From assembly GCA_016710965.1 (NCBI GenBank), contig JADJTW010000008.1, positions 161,047-225,046 on the forward strand: a DNA stretch of 64,000 bases. The letters are read 5' to 3'. Source of the stretch: Flavobacteriales bacterium (GTDB lineage Bacteria; Bacteroidota; Bacteroidia; Flavobacteriales_F; PHOS-HE28). This document shows positions 42,933 to 51,403 of the stretch, piece by piece. Numbering within the stretch: position 1 is the stretch's first letter; every line of letters starts with the position of its first letter. Both the position numbers and the translations under genes were made by a program. Under the pieces are notes generated by a model, which was not told where the DNA came from, ran no database searches, and worked only from the letters and a program-made list of their open reading frames with translations.

Positions 42933-45629
42933 ATGCAGCGCGCACGCCATGATGCAAGAGAGAAGGCGCGCCTGCACGTGCGGGCGTGGTTCGCGAGGCG
43001 CATGCCCAAACGCATGCGATTCCACGACCTCGAGCACACTCTCTCCGTAACACGGACCGCGCTGGCGATAGGCGGGGCCATGCGGTTGAGCGAGCGCGAC
43101 CTGCAGGCGCTGGAACTGGCCGCCCTTTTCCACGACACAGGCTATGCGCTCACTTACGAAGGGCATGAGGCGAAGAGCGCGGAATTGGCAGCGGCCTTCC
43201 TGAAGGCGCAGGGCCTTTCGACCAGCACCATCGCACGCGTTCGCTCATTGATCATGGCCACCCGGCCGGGCACACCGGTGAGGGGCAAGCTGCATGCGAT
43301 CCTGCGCGATGCCGATTCCGCGAAGGCCGGCCAAGCCGATTTCGATGAACGCAGCGAACTGTTGCGGCAGGAACTGGAGCTGGAGCATGGTCAACGGATC
43401 GGCGAGCGCCACTGGCTGAAGGAGAATCTCGCATACCTCAGTGCGCACCGTTTCCGCACCGCGCATGCGCGGCGACGATATGGCACGCAGAAGCGCATCA
43501 ACATGCAACGCCTGCGTTCCCGGCTTGCGCTCACCAAGCGCGAGCTGCGCACGAAGGCCCCGGTGGAACCACGCTATTACGATCGCGACCTCAGCTGGCT
43601 GAGCTTCAACGACCGTGTATTGCAGGAAGCGAAGGACCCGCGCAACCCGCTTCTGGAGCGCGTGAAGTTCCTCGCCATCTACTCCAGCAACCTCGACGAG
43701 TTCTACCGTGTGCGCGTAGCTTCCTTGCGGGGATTGAGCAAGTTGAAGAAGGCGGTGCGCACCGCTCTCGACATCCCGCCGGAAAAGCTCATCGCTCGGA
43801 TCAACCAGAAGGCGCTCGCGCAACAACGTGAGTTCGGCACGCTCTGGCGCGGCACCTTATTGCCTGCCTTGGCGCGCAAGGGGATCCATATCCTGAACGA
43901 ACGGCAACTGACCGTCGCGCAGGAGCGATCCGTGCGCGAGCTCTTCGCGAAGCGCCTGGTACCACTGCTGAGCACAGCGGCAGTGCGGCCGGGAAACGCG
44001 CCCTTCATCGAAGACCGCAAGCTCTACTTCGTTTGCCGCCTGCGTGCGGCGAGCAAAGGGAAGCAGAAACAGAGACTGGTGCTGGTGAACATCCCGAGCG
44101 ATGAGGTGGGCCGTTTCATCGTCCTCCCCTCTCGTGGCGGAAAGGTGGAGATGCTATTCCTGGACGATGCCCTGCGCCTCTGTTTGGACGGGCTCTTCAC
44201 CGGGCACGAGGTTATCGGCTGCCACTCCATCAAGCTGTCGCGTGATGCTGAGCTCTATCTCGATGAGGAGTTCACAGGTAATGTGAAGGACAAGGTGCGC
44301 AAGAGCCTGCGCAAGCGCCAGACAGGCGTGCCCTCCCGATTCCTGTACGACGCCGCCATGCCTGCGGGCACCGTGAAGGCGCTGCGCACGTTGCTGGGAC
44401 TGAACAAGCCGGACATGGTTCCCGGCGGGCGCTACCACAACTTCAGCGACCTCGCAGCCCTGCCGGTGAAAGGGCACGCCGCGTTGCGTGATAAGCCGTG
44501 GCCGCCCCTGTCCCATCCAGCGGCGCCAACAGGCAAGGAACTTTTCGCGGCCGTGTCGCGCAAAGACTTGCTGCTGCACACCCCGTATCAGGACTTCGCG
44601 GTATTCACCCGGTGGCTCGAAGCGGCCGCGAGAGACAAGGCGGTGAAGCGGATCAGCATCACGCTCTACCGGGTGGCCGAAGGCAGCGTGGTGTGCGCCA
44701 CATTGATCGATGCGCTCCGGCATGGCAAGGAGGTCACTGTATTCGTGGAGGTGCAGGCGCGCTTCGATGAGCGTGCCAACCTCTATTGGGGCGAGCTGTT
44801 GGAGAAAGCCGGCGCTCGTGTGATATACAGCTACGCCGACTTGAAGGTACACTGCAAGTTGTGCCTGATCGAGCGCATGGAGAAGGGCCGTCTTGTGCGC
44901 TATGCCTACCTGGGCACGGGCAATTTCAACGAGCGCACTGCACGCATCTATGCCGATACAGCCCTGATCACGCGCAACGAGAGCATCGCCAGGGAGACCG
45001 CTGAGGTCTTCGCGCACCTGCAGGACAGGAAGCATCGACCTGCCATCAGCCATCTGATCATGTCGCCCTTGCACATGCGCGGCCGATTCGAGGCGCTCAT
45101 CGACAAGGAGATGGAGCACGCATCATTGGGACTGCCTGCGTCGATCCTGATCAAGTTGAACAGCTTGGAAGATCGAGCGATGATCGCCAAGCTGTATGAT
45201 GCGGCGCGAGTTGGAGTAAGGGTGCGCTTGATCGTTCGCGGCATCTGCTGCCTCATCCCTGGCGAAGCGGGGACCAGCAATCGCATCGAAGCCATCAGCA
45301 TCGTTGACCGTTGCCTTGAGCATTCGCGTGCGTTCGTCTTCCACAACAATGGGAAGACGCTGGTGTATCTCTCCAGCGCCGATTGGATGGGGCGTAACCT
45401 GGACCGCCGTGTGGAAGTAGCGTTCCCGATCCTCGATCCGGACCGTCGGCGTGAGATGCTCGAATTACTCGAACTCCAATGGAATGACCATGTGAAGGCG
45501 CGTGTGATAGATGATCAGCAGCGCAACGCCTATCGACGACCGCGGCGGGGCGAGAAGCCCCTACGGGCTCAGGAAGCCACTTACCGCTCCTTGAAAGCCT
45601 TATCACGGAGGAATCCCGCGCGGAAATAG
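42933..45629 (+). CDS. ppk1: HD-domain phosphohydrolase fused to polyphosphate kinase 1
   Basis: 898 residues in one uninterrupted frame. Residues about 1-190 form an HD hydrolase: HDLEH (31-35), the HD doublet in LFHDTGY (67-68), and the distal Asp in ILRDADSAKAG. From about residue 213 a complete PPK1 follows, opening YYDRDLSWLSFNDRVLQEA. The phospho-accepting His is in LKVHCKLCL (about residue 640), then LGTGNFNERTARIYAD, and VYLSSADWMGRNLDRRVE near the end. PPK1 makes polyphosphate from ATP reversibly. The HD part could cleave a nucleotide signal or polyphosphate-linked compound; this is inference. The frame is open upstream to 42306, but only antisense to the previous gene. Confidence 0.88.
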   Translation: MQRARHDAREKARLHVRAWFARRMPKRMRFHDLEHTLSVTRTALAIGGAMRLSERDLQALELAALFHDTGYALTYEGHEAKSAELAAAFLKAQGLSTSTIARVRSLIMATRPGTPVRGKLHAILRDADSAKAGQADFDERSELLRQELELEHGQRIGERHWLKENLAYLSAHRFRTAHARRRYGTQKRINMQRLRSRLALTKRELRTKAPVEPRYYDRDLSWLSFNDRVLQEAKDPRNPLLERVKFLAIYSSNLDEFYRVRVASLRGLSKLKKAVRTALDIPPEKLIARINQKALAQQREFGTLWRGTLLPALARKGIHILNERQLTVAQERSVRELFAKRLVPLLSTAAVRPGNAPFIEDRKLYFVCRLRAASKGKQKQRLVLVNIPSDEVGRFIVLPSRGGKVEMLFLDDALRLCLDGLFTGHEVIGCHSIKLSRDAELYLDEEFTGNVKDKVRKSLRKRQTGVPSRFLYDAAMPAGTVKALRTLLGLNKPDMVPGGRYHNFSDLAALPVKGHAALRDKPWPPLSHPAAPTGKELFAAVSRKDLLLHTPYQDFAVFTRWLEAAARDKAVKRISITLYRVAEGSVVCATLIDALRHGKEVTVFVEVQARFDERANLYWGELLEKAGARVIYSYADLKVHCKLCLIERMEKGRLVRYAYLGTGNFNERTARIYADTALITRNESIARETAEVFAHLQDRKHRPAISHLIMSPLHMRGRFEALIDKEMEHASLGLPASILIKLNSLEDRAMIAKLYDAARVGVRVRLIVRGICCLIPGEAGTSNRIEAISIVDRCLEHSRAFVFHNNGKTLVYLSSADWMGRNLDRRVEVAFPILDPDRRREMLELLELQWNDHVKARVIDDQQRNAYRRPRRGEKPLRAQEATYRSLKALSRRNPARK

Positions 45630-45657
45630 AAGGCGGCCCCTGTGGACCGCCTTCCTG

Positions 45658-45757
45658 TGGAGAACCGGAGTCGAACCGGTGACCTTCCCGCACGCCGTGC
45701 GGGACGCGCCAGCCAGCGATCGGCGGCAACGCCCACGCGGGCATACCACCATTCAAA
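45658..45757 (-). pseudogene. tRNA-like degenerate copy A
   Basis: It keeps the T-arm (GGTTCGA...CC core) and a GC-rich anticodon arm with loop ACGGCGT, as in copies B and C. It lacks two bases in the acceptor 3' strand. No 5' strand pairs with the acceptor, so a complete cloverleaf is not possible. Confidence 0.6.
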
Positions 45758-45785
45758 GAAGGCGGCCCCTGTGGACCGCCTTCCT

Positions 45786-45893
<108 letters not shown>

Positions 45894-45929
45894 AGAAGGC
45901 GGAAGGCGGCCCCTGTGGACCGCCTTCCT

Positions 45930-46036
<107 letters not shown>

Positions 46037-46066
46037 AGGAAGGCGGCCCCTGTGGACCGCCTTCCT

Positions 46067-46141
<75 letters not shown>

Positions 46142-46250
46142 AAGATGCAAACCCGTTTTCCAACGGGGACGCAAGTTTAAGGCGATCCACCGGAACTCCA
46201 CGGTATTGCGCCGACCTCAGTGGTCAGGGGGTGTTTCTCGTTCATGGCCA

Positions 46251-47234
46251 TCAGCCCGGAGTGCTGGATCCCATTGCGCGGAGCGTCTTCTCCACGCGGT
46301 CCATCACTTCCGTAGTGAAGCGGTCCTGTGCGTCCACGGCCTTGAGGTTCTCCTCCAGCTGTGCCGTCTTGCTGGCACCCAGGATCACCGTGCTTACATG
46401 CGGATTCCTCAAGCACCAGGCAATGGCGAATACCGGCAGTGAGAGCCCTAATTCCTCGGCGACCTCCTTCAGTTCCTTCACCTTCGCCATCCGTTGCGCG
46501 GTCAGCTCACGCTCCTTGAGCCATTCGAGCCCGGCCATGCGCAGGCGTGAGGAAACATCCCCCTCCAAGTCGTGCTTGCCGCTAAGGACTCCGCTGGCTA
46601 GCGGGCTCCAGATGGTGGTGCCAAGGCCAACTGTATCGTAGAGCGGCGCGAATTCCTTCTCCACTTTCTCGCGGTGGAAAAGGTTGTACTGCGGCTGCTC
46701 CATCACCGGTGCAAGCAGATGGTGCTCTTGCGCCACCGCATGCGCTTCGGCTATCTCCGACGCGCTCCATTCGCTCGTTCCCCAGTACATCACCTTTCCT
46801 TGCATGATCAGTTGATGCATGGTCCATACCGTCTCGCTGATAGGTGTATCGGGATCGGGACGATGGCAGAAATAGAGGTCGAGATGCTCGACTTGCAATC
46901 GCTTCAATGCATCGTGGCATGCTTCCACCACATGCTTGCGATGCAGTCCGGTTTGGGTGGGCAGCTTCCCGCCGGCACCGAAGAACACCTTGCTGCTCAC
47001 GCACCAGGTGTCGCGCGGCCATTCCATCTTCTTCAGGATCCGGCCCATGACCCGCTCGCTCTCGCCGCGCGCGTAGATCTCGGCATTGTCGAAGAAGTTG
47101 ATGCCATTGTCGTAGGCGATCTTCATCAGCGCTTCGGCCGTGCCATCGGCGATCTGCTTGCCGAAGGTGAGCCACGATCCGAGCGAGAGCTCGGAGAGCT
47201 GAAGACCGGAGCGGCCGAGGCGGCGATAACGCAT
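46251..47234 (-). CDS. Aldo/keto reductase, Kv-beta-like (AKR6 type)
   Basis: 327 residues, TIM-barrel NADPH oxidoreductase. The catalytic Asp and Tyr are in FFDNAEIYARGESE, the Lys in WCVSSKVFFG and the His in LDLYFCHRPDPDTP. QGKVMYWGTSEWSASEI and TTIWSPLASGVLSGKHD are close to the potassium-channel beta-subunit/YghZ group. The enzyme reduces aldehydes such as methylglyoxal in relatives; its natural substrate here is unknown. It stands alone, 30 bases upstream of the stop of the convergent-direction ABC operon and on the same strand. Confidence 0.92.
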   Translation of the reverse strand: MRYRRLGRSGLQLSELSLGSWLTFGKQIADGTAEALMKIAYDNGINFFDNAEIYARGESERVMGRILKKMEWPRDTWCVSSKVFFGAGGKLPTQTGLHRKHVVEACHDALKRLQVEHLDLYFCHRPDPDTPISETVWTMHQLIMQGKVMYWGTSEWSASEIAEAHAVAQEHHLLAPVMEQPQYNLFHREKVEKEFAPLYDTVGLGTTIWSPLASGVLSGKHDLEGDVSSRLRMAGLEWLKERELTAQRMAKVKELKEVAEELGLSLPVFAIAWCLRNPHVSTVILGASKTAQLEENLKAVDAQDRFTTEVMDRVEKTLRAMGSSTPG

Positions 47235-47264
47235 GGGGGCGATGTGATCTTGTAATGGGAAGTG

Positions 47265-47948
47265 TCAAGCTACGATGCGGCCGTCGTCCATGACAATGTT
47301 GCGGTGGGTACGCGAGGCGAAGTCGTTGTCGTGGGTGACGACCAGGAGGCTGCGGTGGTGCTCCGCAGCGATATGCTGGAAGATATCGAACACGATGGCG
47401 CTGTTGCGGCTGTCGAGATTGCCGGTGGGCTCGTCGCCCATGATGATGAGCGGATCGTTGATGAGCGCGCGTGCGATGGCCACGCGTTGCTTCTGTCCGC
47501 CGCTGAGCTGGTTGGCCATCTTGAGCGCCTGGTCTTGCATGTCCAGTTCCTTCAGGCGTGCCATGGCATCGGCCTCCACCTCCTGCTCGCTCTTGCGACT
47601 GAGCTTCAATGCGGGCAGCATCACGTTCTTTAGCACGCTGAACTCCGGAAGCAGGTAGTGGAACTGGAAAACGAAGCCGATCTTCTCGTTGCGGATGGCA
47701 GACAGGCGTGCGCCACTGAGGCCCCGCGTGCTCTCGCCATCGATCACCACATTTCCCTCGTAGTCGGTGTCCATGGTGCTGAGGATGTAGAGCAGGGTGC
47801 TCTTCCCGCAGCCGCTCTTGCCGGTGATGCTCACGAACTCGCCGGGCTTCACTTGCAGGGTGACGTCCTTCAGTACCGGGATGGTAACAGGGTCGTGGAA
47901 GGATTTGTTCACTTTCCGCACATCCAGGACGTTCGTTGCCGTGCTCAT
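47265..47948 (-). CDS. ABC transporter ATP-binding protein, LolD/MacB type
   Basis: 227 residues from ATG 47948 (MSTATNVLDVRKVNKSF), overlapping the permease stop by four bases. Walker A is GKSGCGKST, the Q-loop is FVFQFHYLLPEF, the signature is LSGGQKQRV, and Walker B is LIIMGDEPTGNLD. The FHYLLPEFSVLKNV and EPTGNLD segments are typical of the LolD/MacB/FtsE class that works with FtsX-like permeases. It is the third gene of an operon of adaptor, permease and ATPase. Confidence 0.94.
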   Translation of the reverse strand: MSTATNVLDVRKVNKSFHDPVTIPVLKDVTLQVKPGEFVSITGKSGCGKSTLLYILSTMDTDYEGNVVIDGESTRGLSGARLSAIRNEKIGFVFQFHYLLPEFSVLKNVMLPALKLSRKSEQEVEADAMARLKELDMQDQALKMANQLSGGQKQRVAIARALINDPLIIMGDEPTGNLDSRNSAIVFDIFQHIAAEHHRSLLVVTHDNDFASRTHRNIVMDDGRIVA

Positions 47949-49198
47949 TTGCCTCGGATGATCTCCACGGGATCCACTTGCGCCGCCTTGCGTGCTGGAA
48001 ACCAACCCGCGATCCAGGTGGTGACGAGCGCGAAGGCGACTGCGATGATGTAATACTTGGGGTCGTAGTCTATAGGGAAGGTGGTGACCGTAGGCAGTGC
48101 CTGCGTGACGAACGGGACATTGTCGATGAGGTTCTGCAGAGCGAAGCCGAAGACCAGGCCGCCCGCAGCGCCCACGAGGCCGATGACCATGCTCAGCGCG
48201 AGGAAGATGCGCCGCACGTCGGCGCCGCTGAAGCCCGTTGCCTTGAGGATAGCGATGGAGTCCAGCTTCTCATAGATGAGCATGTTGAGGATGTTGTATA
48301 TGCCAAAGCCGGCAACGATCAGAAGAACCACGCCCACTGCATAGCTGATGATGCTGCGCACGTTGCTGCCGGTCTCGAACTGCGCATTGGCCGTTTGGAT
48401 GTCGACGGCGTCCACATCGAAGCGTTGCGCGAGTTCCTTGGCCATGCCCGGTGCGAGCAGGATATCCTTCAGTTTCACATTGATGTCCGTGATATAGCTG
48501 CTTGGCTGGCCCAGCAGTTCCTGCACGGTCTTGAGGCTTGCATAGCATTGCACCTTGTCGTACTCGGCAATGCCGCTTTGGAAGATGCCGCACACACGCA
48601 ACAGGGCGCGGTCGCCGCTGGCGGCGGTCACCTGCACCACGTCGCCCAGCTTGGCTTCCATCATGTCGGCCAATCCTTTGCCGAGCACCACAGTGTTGTT
48701 ACCGGTGGCGAGGTCGCGCGCTTCGCCTTGCACGAGGTAGTCCGAGAACATATAGTAACGCATCTCCTGCTCCACCTCGATGCCGCTCACCTGTGCATTG
48801 AGGTCTGTGGTGCCCACGTTGAAGAAGACTTGTGCGACCAGTCGTGGCGATACGGCCAGCACGCGTGGGTCGCGTTCCAGCGTGTGCATGATCCCCATGG
48901 CATTGCGGAGCTTCTGCAGCTCGCTCTTCGGCTTCACGGAGCGGATGAAATGGTGCGTCGTAGGGTCGGCCTCGCTCAGCTCGATAGGCTGCTGCGGGGA
49001 AGCCTTCATCTCGTTGTACATCCGCACGTGCGGGGTGCGGTTGAGGATGAGCCCATCAAGCATGTCGTTCAAGCCGTTCATGAACCCGAGCAGCGCCACG
49101 AACATGGTGATGCTGAACATCACGCCCACGGCGGCCACGATGCTCTGCTTCAGCTTGGCGCGAAGAATGGTGACCGCAATGACGAGAAGCAGCCGCAT
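47945..49198 (-). CDS. ABC transporter permease, FtsX/MacB type
   Basis: 417 residues with the four-helix FtsX plan. One helix is at the N-terminus (LLLVIAVTILRAKLKQS ... MFVALLGF) and there is a periplasmic MacB-like domain of about 230 residues. Three helices fill the C-terminal 130 residues (VGVVLLIVAGFGIYNILNM; LVGAAGGLVFGFAL; AVAFALVTTWIAGW), ending GWFPARKAAQVDPVEIIRG, the standard FtsX tail. It pairs with the LolD-like ATPase and the periplasmic adaptor, so it is a tripartite mechanotransmission-type exporter. Substrate unknown. Confidence 0.93.
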   Translation of the reverse strand: MRLLLVIAVTILRAKLKQSIVAAVGVMFSITMFVALLGFMNGLNDMLDGLILNRTPHVRMYNEMKASPQQPIELSEADPTTHHFIRSVKPKSELQKLRNAMGIMHTLERDPRVLAVSPRLVAQVFFNVGTTDLNAQVSGIEVEQEMRYYMFSDYLVQGEARDLATGNNTVVLGKGLADMMEAKLGDVVQVTAASGDRALLRVCGIFQSGIAEYDKVQCYASLKTVQELLGQPSSYITDINVKLKDILLAPGMAKELAQRFDVDAVDIQTANAQFETGSNVRSIISYAVGVVLLIVAGFGIYNILNMLIYEKLDSIAILKATGFSGADVRRIFLALSMVIGLVGAAGGLVFGFALQNLIDNVPFVTQALPTVTTFPIDYDPKYYIIAVAFALVTTWIAGWFPARKAAQVDPVEIIRGK

Positions 49199-49201
49199 GC
49201 C

Positions 49202-50284
49202 TTACGGCTTGTACAGGACGGTGGTACTGTCGATGCCTTCGAGGATCTCCACCAGTTCCAGGTCGCGCAGGCCGATCCGCACTTCCTGGCGTTCGTCTTC
49301 GCCAACGAGCACGTGCGTGCCGTCCACGAGGTATCCGGCCGGAACGGTGATGGCGCGCTGCTTCTGTTGCAACACGATGTTCGCTTCCGCGGTTATGTTG
49401 GGAAAGATCCTGGGCGGGGCCTTCGTGAAACGCGCCTCCACGGTAAAGGTGCGCGAACGGGGATCCATCAATGGGATGATCCGGGTGACCGTGGCATCGA
49501 AAGCATCGTCGTACAATTCAAGCGTGACCGAGACGACCTGCCCGACCTGCACGCGCGCAATGTCCTTCTCGTCGACTTCCAATTCCAGGTAGAGGTCGGT
49601 CGCGCTGCCTACGACAGCCACAGGCTTCTGGGGAGTGGCCAGTTCTCCCGGCTCCACCAGCAGGTCGTACACCACGCCATCGATCAGGCTCGTCGGTATC
49701 CGGTCGTCGTTTCCGGCTGCACTGATGGCGACGTTGTTGCGCGCCACTTCCAGTTCGGTGCGCAGGCGATCACGCGCCTCGACGAGCGCCTTCGAAGCAC
49801 GCGTAACGGCCGCTCTGCTCGTATTGCAAGCCAGTTCGCGTTGTTCCAATTCGCTCTTGCTGCCGATCTGTTGCGCCCATAGCGTCTTCTGCCGCTCGTA
49901 GTTCACGCTGTCCAGGGCGTACTTGTCTCGGGCTTGCACCAATGATTCCCTCAACTGGGCGAGTACGGGACCACTGTCAGATGAGTTCTGCTCCAGCAAG
50001 CGCAACTGCGCCGATGCACTGCGGGCGGAGGCGCTCGTACTGCGGTCGTCGATGCGCAGTAGCGGAGTTCCGGCCTTCACGGTATCGCCCTCCTTGACCA
50101 ACAGCGCCGTGACTTGCCCGGAAACCGTGGGATAGACCTGGTATTGCCCGGCCGCCTTCACCACACCGCTGGCATAGACGCTCTCGGTGATCGGCCCCAC
50201 CGTGGGCGTGGTGGTTTCGCGGTCGCCACCACAGGAGGCCAGCATCACCAGCAGCGCCATTCCTCCATTCAACGATCGGCTCAT
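49202..50284 (-). CDS. Efflux periplasmic adaptor (HlyD/MacA-like lipoprotein)
   Basis: 360 residues with a lipoprotein signal (lipobox MLASCGG, Cys at about residue 18). The biotinyl-lipoyl halves are SGQVTALLVKEGDTVKAGTPLLRID and DGVVYDLLVEPGELATPQ, separated by a coiled-coil hairpin (about 75-175). Beta-barrel (LYLELEVDEKDIARVQVGQ) and membrane-proximal domains follow. It is first in the operon, three bases before the permease start. It would bridge the inner-membrane ABC pump to an outer-membrane channel not encoded here. Confidence 0.93.
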   Translation of the reverse strand: MSRSLNGGMALLVMLASCGGDRETTTPTVGPITESVYASGVVKAAGQYQVYPTVSGQVTALLVKEGDTVKAGTPLLRIDDRSTSASARSASAQLRLLEQNSSDSGPVLAQLRESLVQARDKYALDSVNYERQKTLWAQQIGSKSELEQRELACNTSRAAVTRASKALVEARDRLRTELEVARNNVAISAAGNDDRIPTSLIDGVVYDLLVEPGELATPQKPVAVVGSATDLYLELEVDEKDIARVQVGQVVSVTLELYDDAFDATVTRIIPLMDPRSRTFTVEARFTKAPPRIFPNITAEANIVLQQKQRAITVPAGYLVDGTHVLVGEDERQEVRIGLRDLELVEILEGIDSTTVLYKP

Positions 50285-50309
50285 GAGGCGAAGTTGGCGA
50301 CTACCCCCG

Positions 50310-50317
50310 TAATCTGC
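50310..50317 (+). promoter_or_regulatory. -7 promoter box of the RidA-type gene
   Basis: TAATCTGC, a looser match to TAnnTTTG, lies 16 bases before ATG 50334 in the divergent gap to the adaptor gene. Confidence 0.3.
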
Positions 50318-50333
50318 CCTGACTTTCCTCCGG

Positions 50334-50777
50334 ATGCGAGAACTTCACGCCGTCAACATCGACTGCATGTCCAGCATCAGCAGCAACAAGGCCCCCGAGC
50401 CCGTCGGCCACTACCCCCATGCCCGTCGCGTGGGCGACCTGTTGTTCCTCAGCGGCGTGGGCCCGCGCGAACGCGGCACCAAGAAGATCCCCGGTGTGGA
50501 ACTGGATGCGAACGGGAACATCACCAGCTACGACATCGAGACGCAGGTGCGCAGCGTGTTCCAGAACGTGAAGTGGATCCTGGAAGACAGCGGCTCCTCT
50601 TGGGAGAAGATCGTGGACGTGACGGTGTACCTCACCAACATGAAGGACGACTTCGCCACGTACAACAGGTTGTGGAAGGAGTACTTCGAGAAGGACCCGC
50701 CGTGCAGGACCACATTGGAGATCAACTGCCTGCCCACGCCCATCGCGATCGAGCTGAAGGTGATCGCGACGATCTGA
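50334..50777 (+). CDS. RidA-family protein, probable 2-aminomuconate deaminase
   Basis: 147 residues from ATG 50334; an in-frame ATG at 50367 is an alternative start. It has the RidA/YjgF fold with VGHYPHARRVGDLLFLSGVGPR, SVFQNVKWILEDSGSSWEKIVDV (quoted in part) and CRTTLEINCLP. The insertion IPGVELDANGNIT followed by IETQVRSV matches the 2-aminomuconate deaminase branch (AmnD/NbaF) as I remember it, rather than the imine deaminase RidA. That would hydrolyse 2-aminomuconate made by the aldehyde dehydrogenase at 40068. The branch assignment rests on recalled family sequence. Confidence 0.82.
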   Translation: MRELHAVNIDCMSSISSNKAPEPVGHYPHARRVGDLLFLSGVGPRERGTKKIPGVELDANGNITSYDIETQVRSVFQNVKWILEDSGSSWEKIVDVTVYLTNMKDDFATYNRLWKEYFEKDPPCRTTLEINCLPTPIAIELKVIATI

Positions 50778-50809
50778 GGTCATATCCACGGATGGCGCAG
50801 ATGACGCAG

Positions 50810-51403
50810 ATGAAATGTGCGCTGGGGTTATTGCTCTTCGCTGTTACCGCCTGTAGCCCTTCGTCGCATCCCACCTCACGCGGCTATGACCAGTTTGAGT
50901 GGAGAAGCACTTCGCGAGCAACACCGCCTGGCATCCTTCACCTCCATGCCACGTGGACAGAGCCCTGGTGCGGTGGCATGGAGCCGGATCCAAGCCAGTG
51001 GCCGCGCACCACGCCATGGAGCGGGCACATGTACATCCGTTCCGCTGTGCCGGACAGCACCGGCCGCTTCGCGATCAACGATGTGAAACAGCCCATTCAT
51101 GACAGCGTCCTCACGAATGGGTCCGGCCACGGCCACCTCGCGCTGCCACCCGGCAACTACCTTCTGCTCGACCGCGATCGCGTAGATCGCACACGACACG
51201 ACCTGATCCTGCGCAATTTCACCAAGCCCTCATTGCATCAGGATGCGGTCGACAAGGACTGCTTGAAGCGCTGGCTGCACGGCCCATTCGGCGTGATAAC
51301 CATCGCAGCGGGCGATACGCTGCACATGGAACTGCCCATGCACGGCCAATGCTCGTGGTACAGCACGCCTTGCGTGGCCTACCATGGGCCGCTGCCGCCT
51401 TAG
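50810..51403 (+). CDS. Putative lipoprotein, unknown function
   Basis: 197 residues from ATG 50810, giving a short lipoprotein signal MKCALGLLLFAVTACSPSS with the acylated Cys in VTAC. Earlier in-frame ATGs at 50792 and 50801 fall in a GATGxCGCA repeat word and look like chance starts. The mature protein has paired Trp/Cys motifs (TWTEPWCGGMEPDP, MHGQCSWYSTPCVAYHGPLPP) and a beta-rich middle (GHGHLALPPGNYLLLDRD). Family not recognised. Its stop overlaps the stop of the convergent DUF3999 gene by three bases. Confidence 0.65.
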   Translation: MKCALGLLLFAVTACSPSSHPTSRGYDQFEWRSTSRATPPGILHLHATWTEPWCGGMEPDPSQWPRTTPWSGHMYIRSAVPDSTGRFAINDVKQPIHDSVLTNGSGHGHLALPPGNYLLLDRDRVDRTRHDLILRNFTKPSLHQDAVDKDCLKRWLHGPFGVITIAAGDTLHMELPMHGQCSWYSTPCVAYHGPLPP

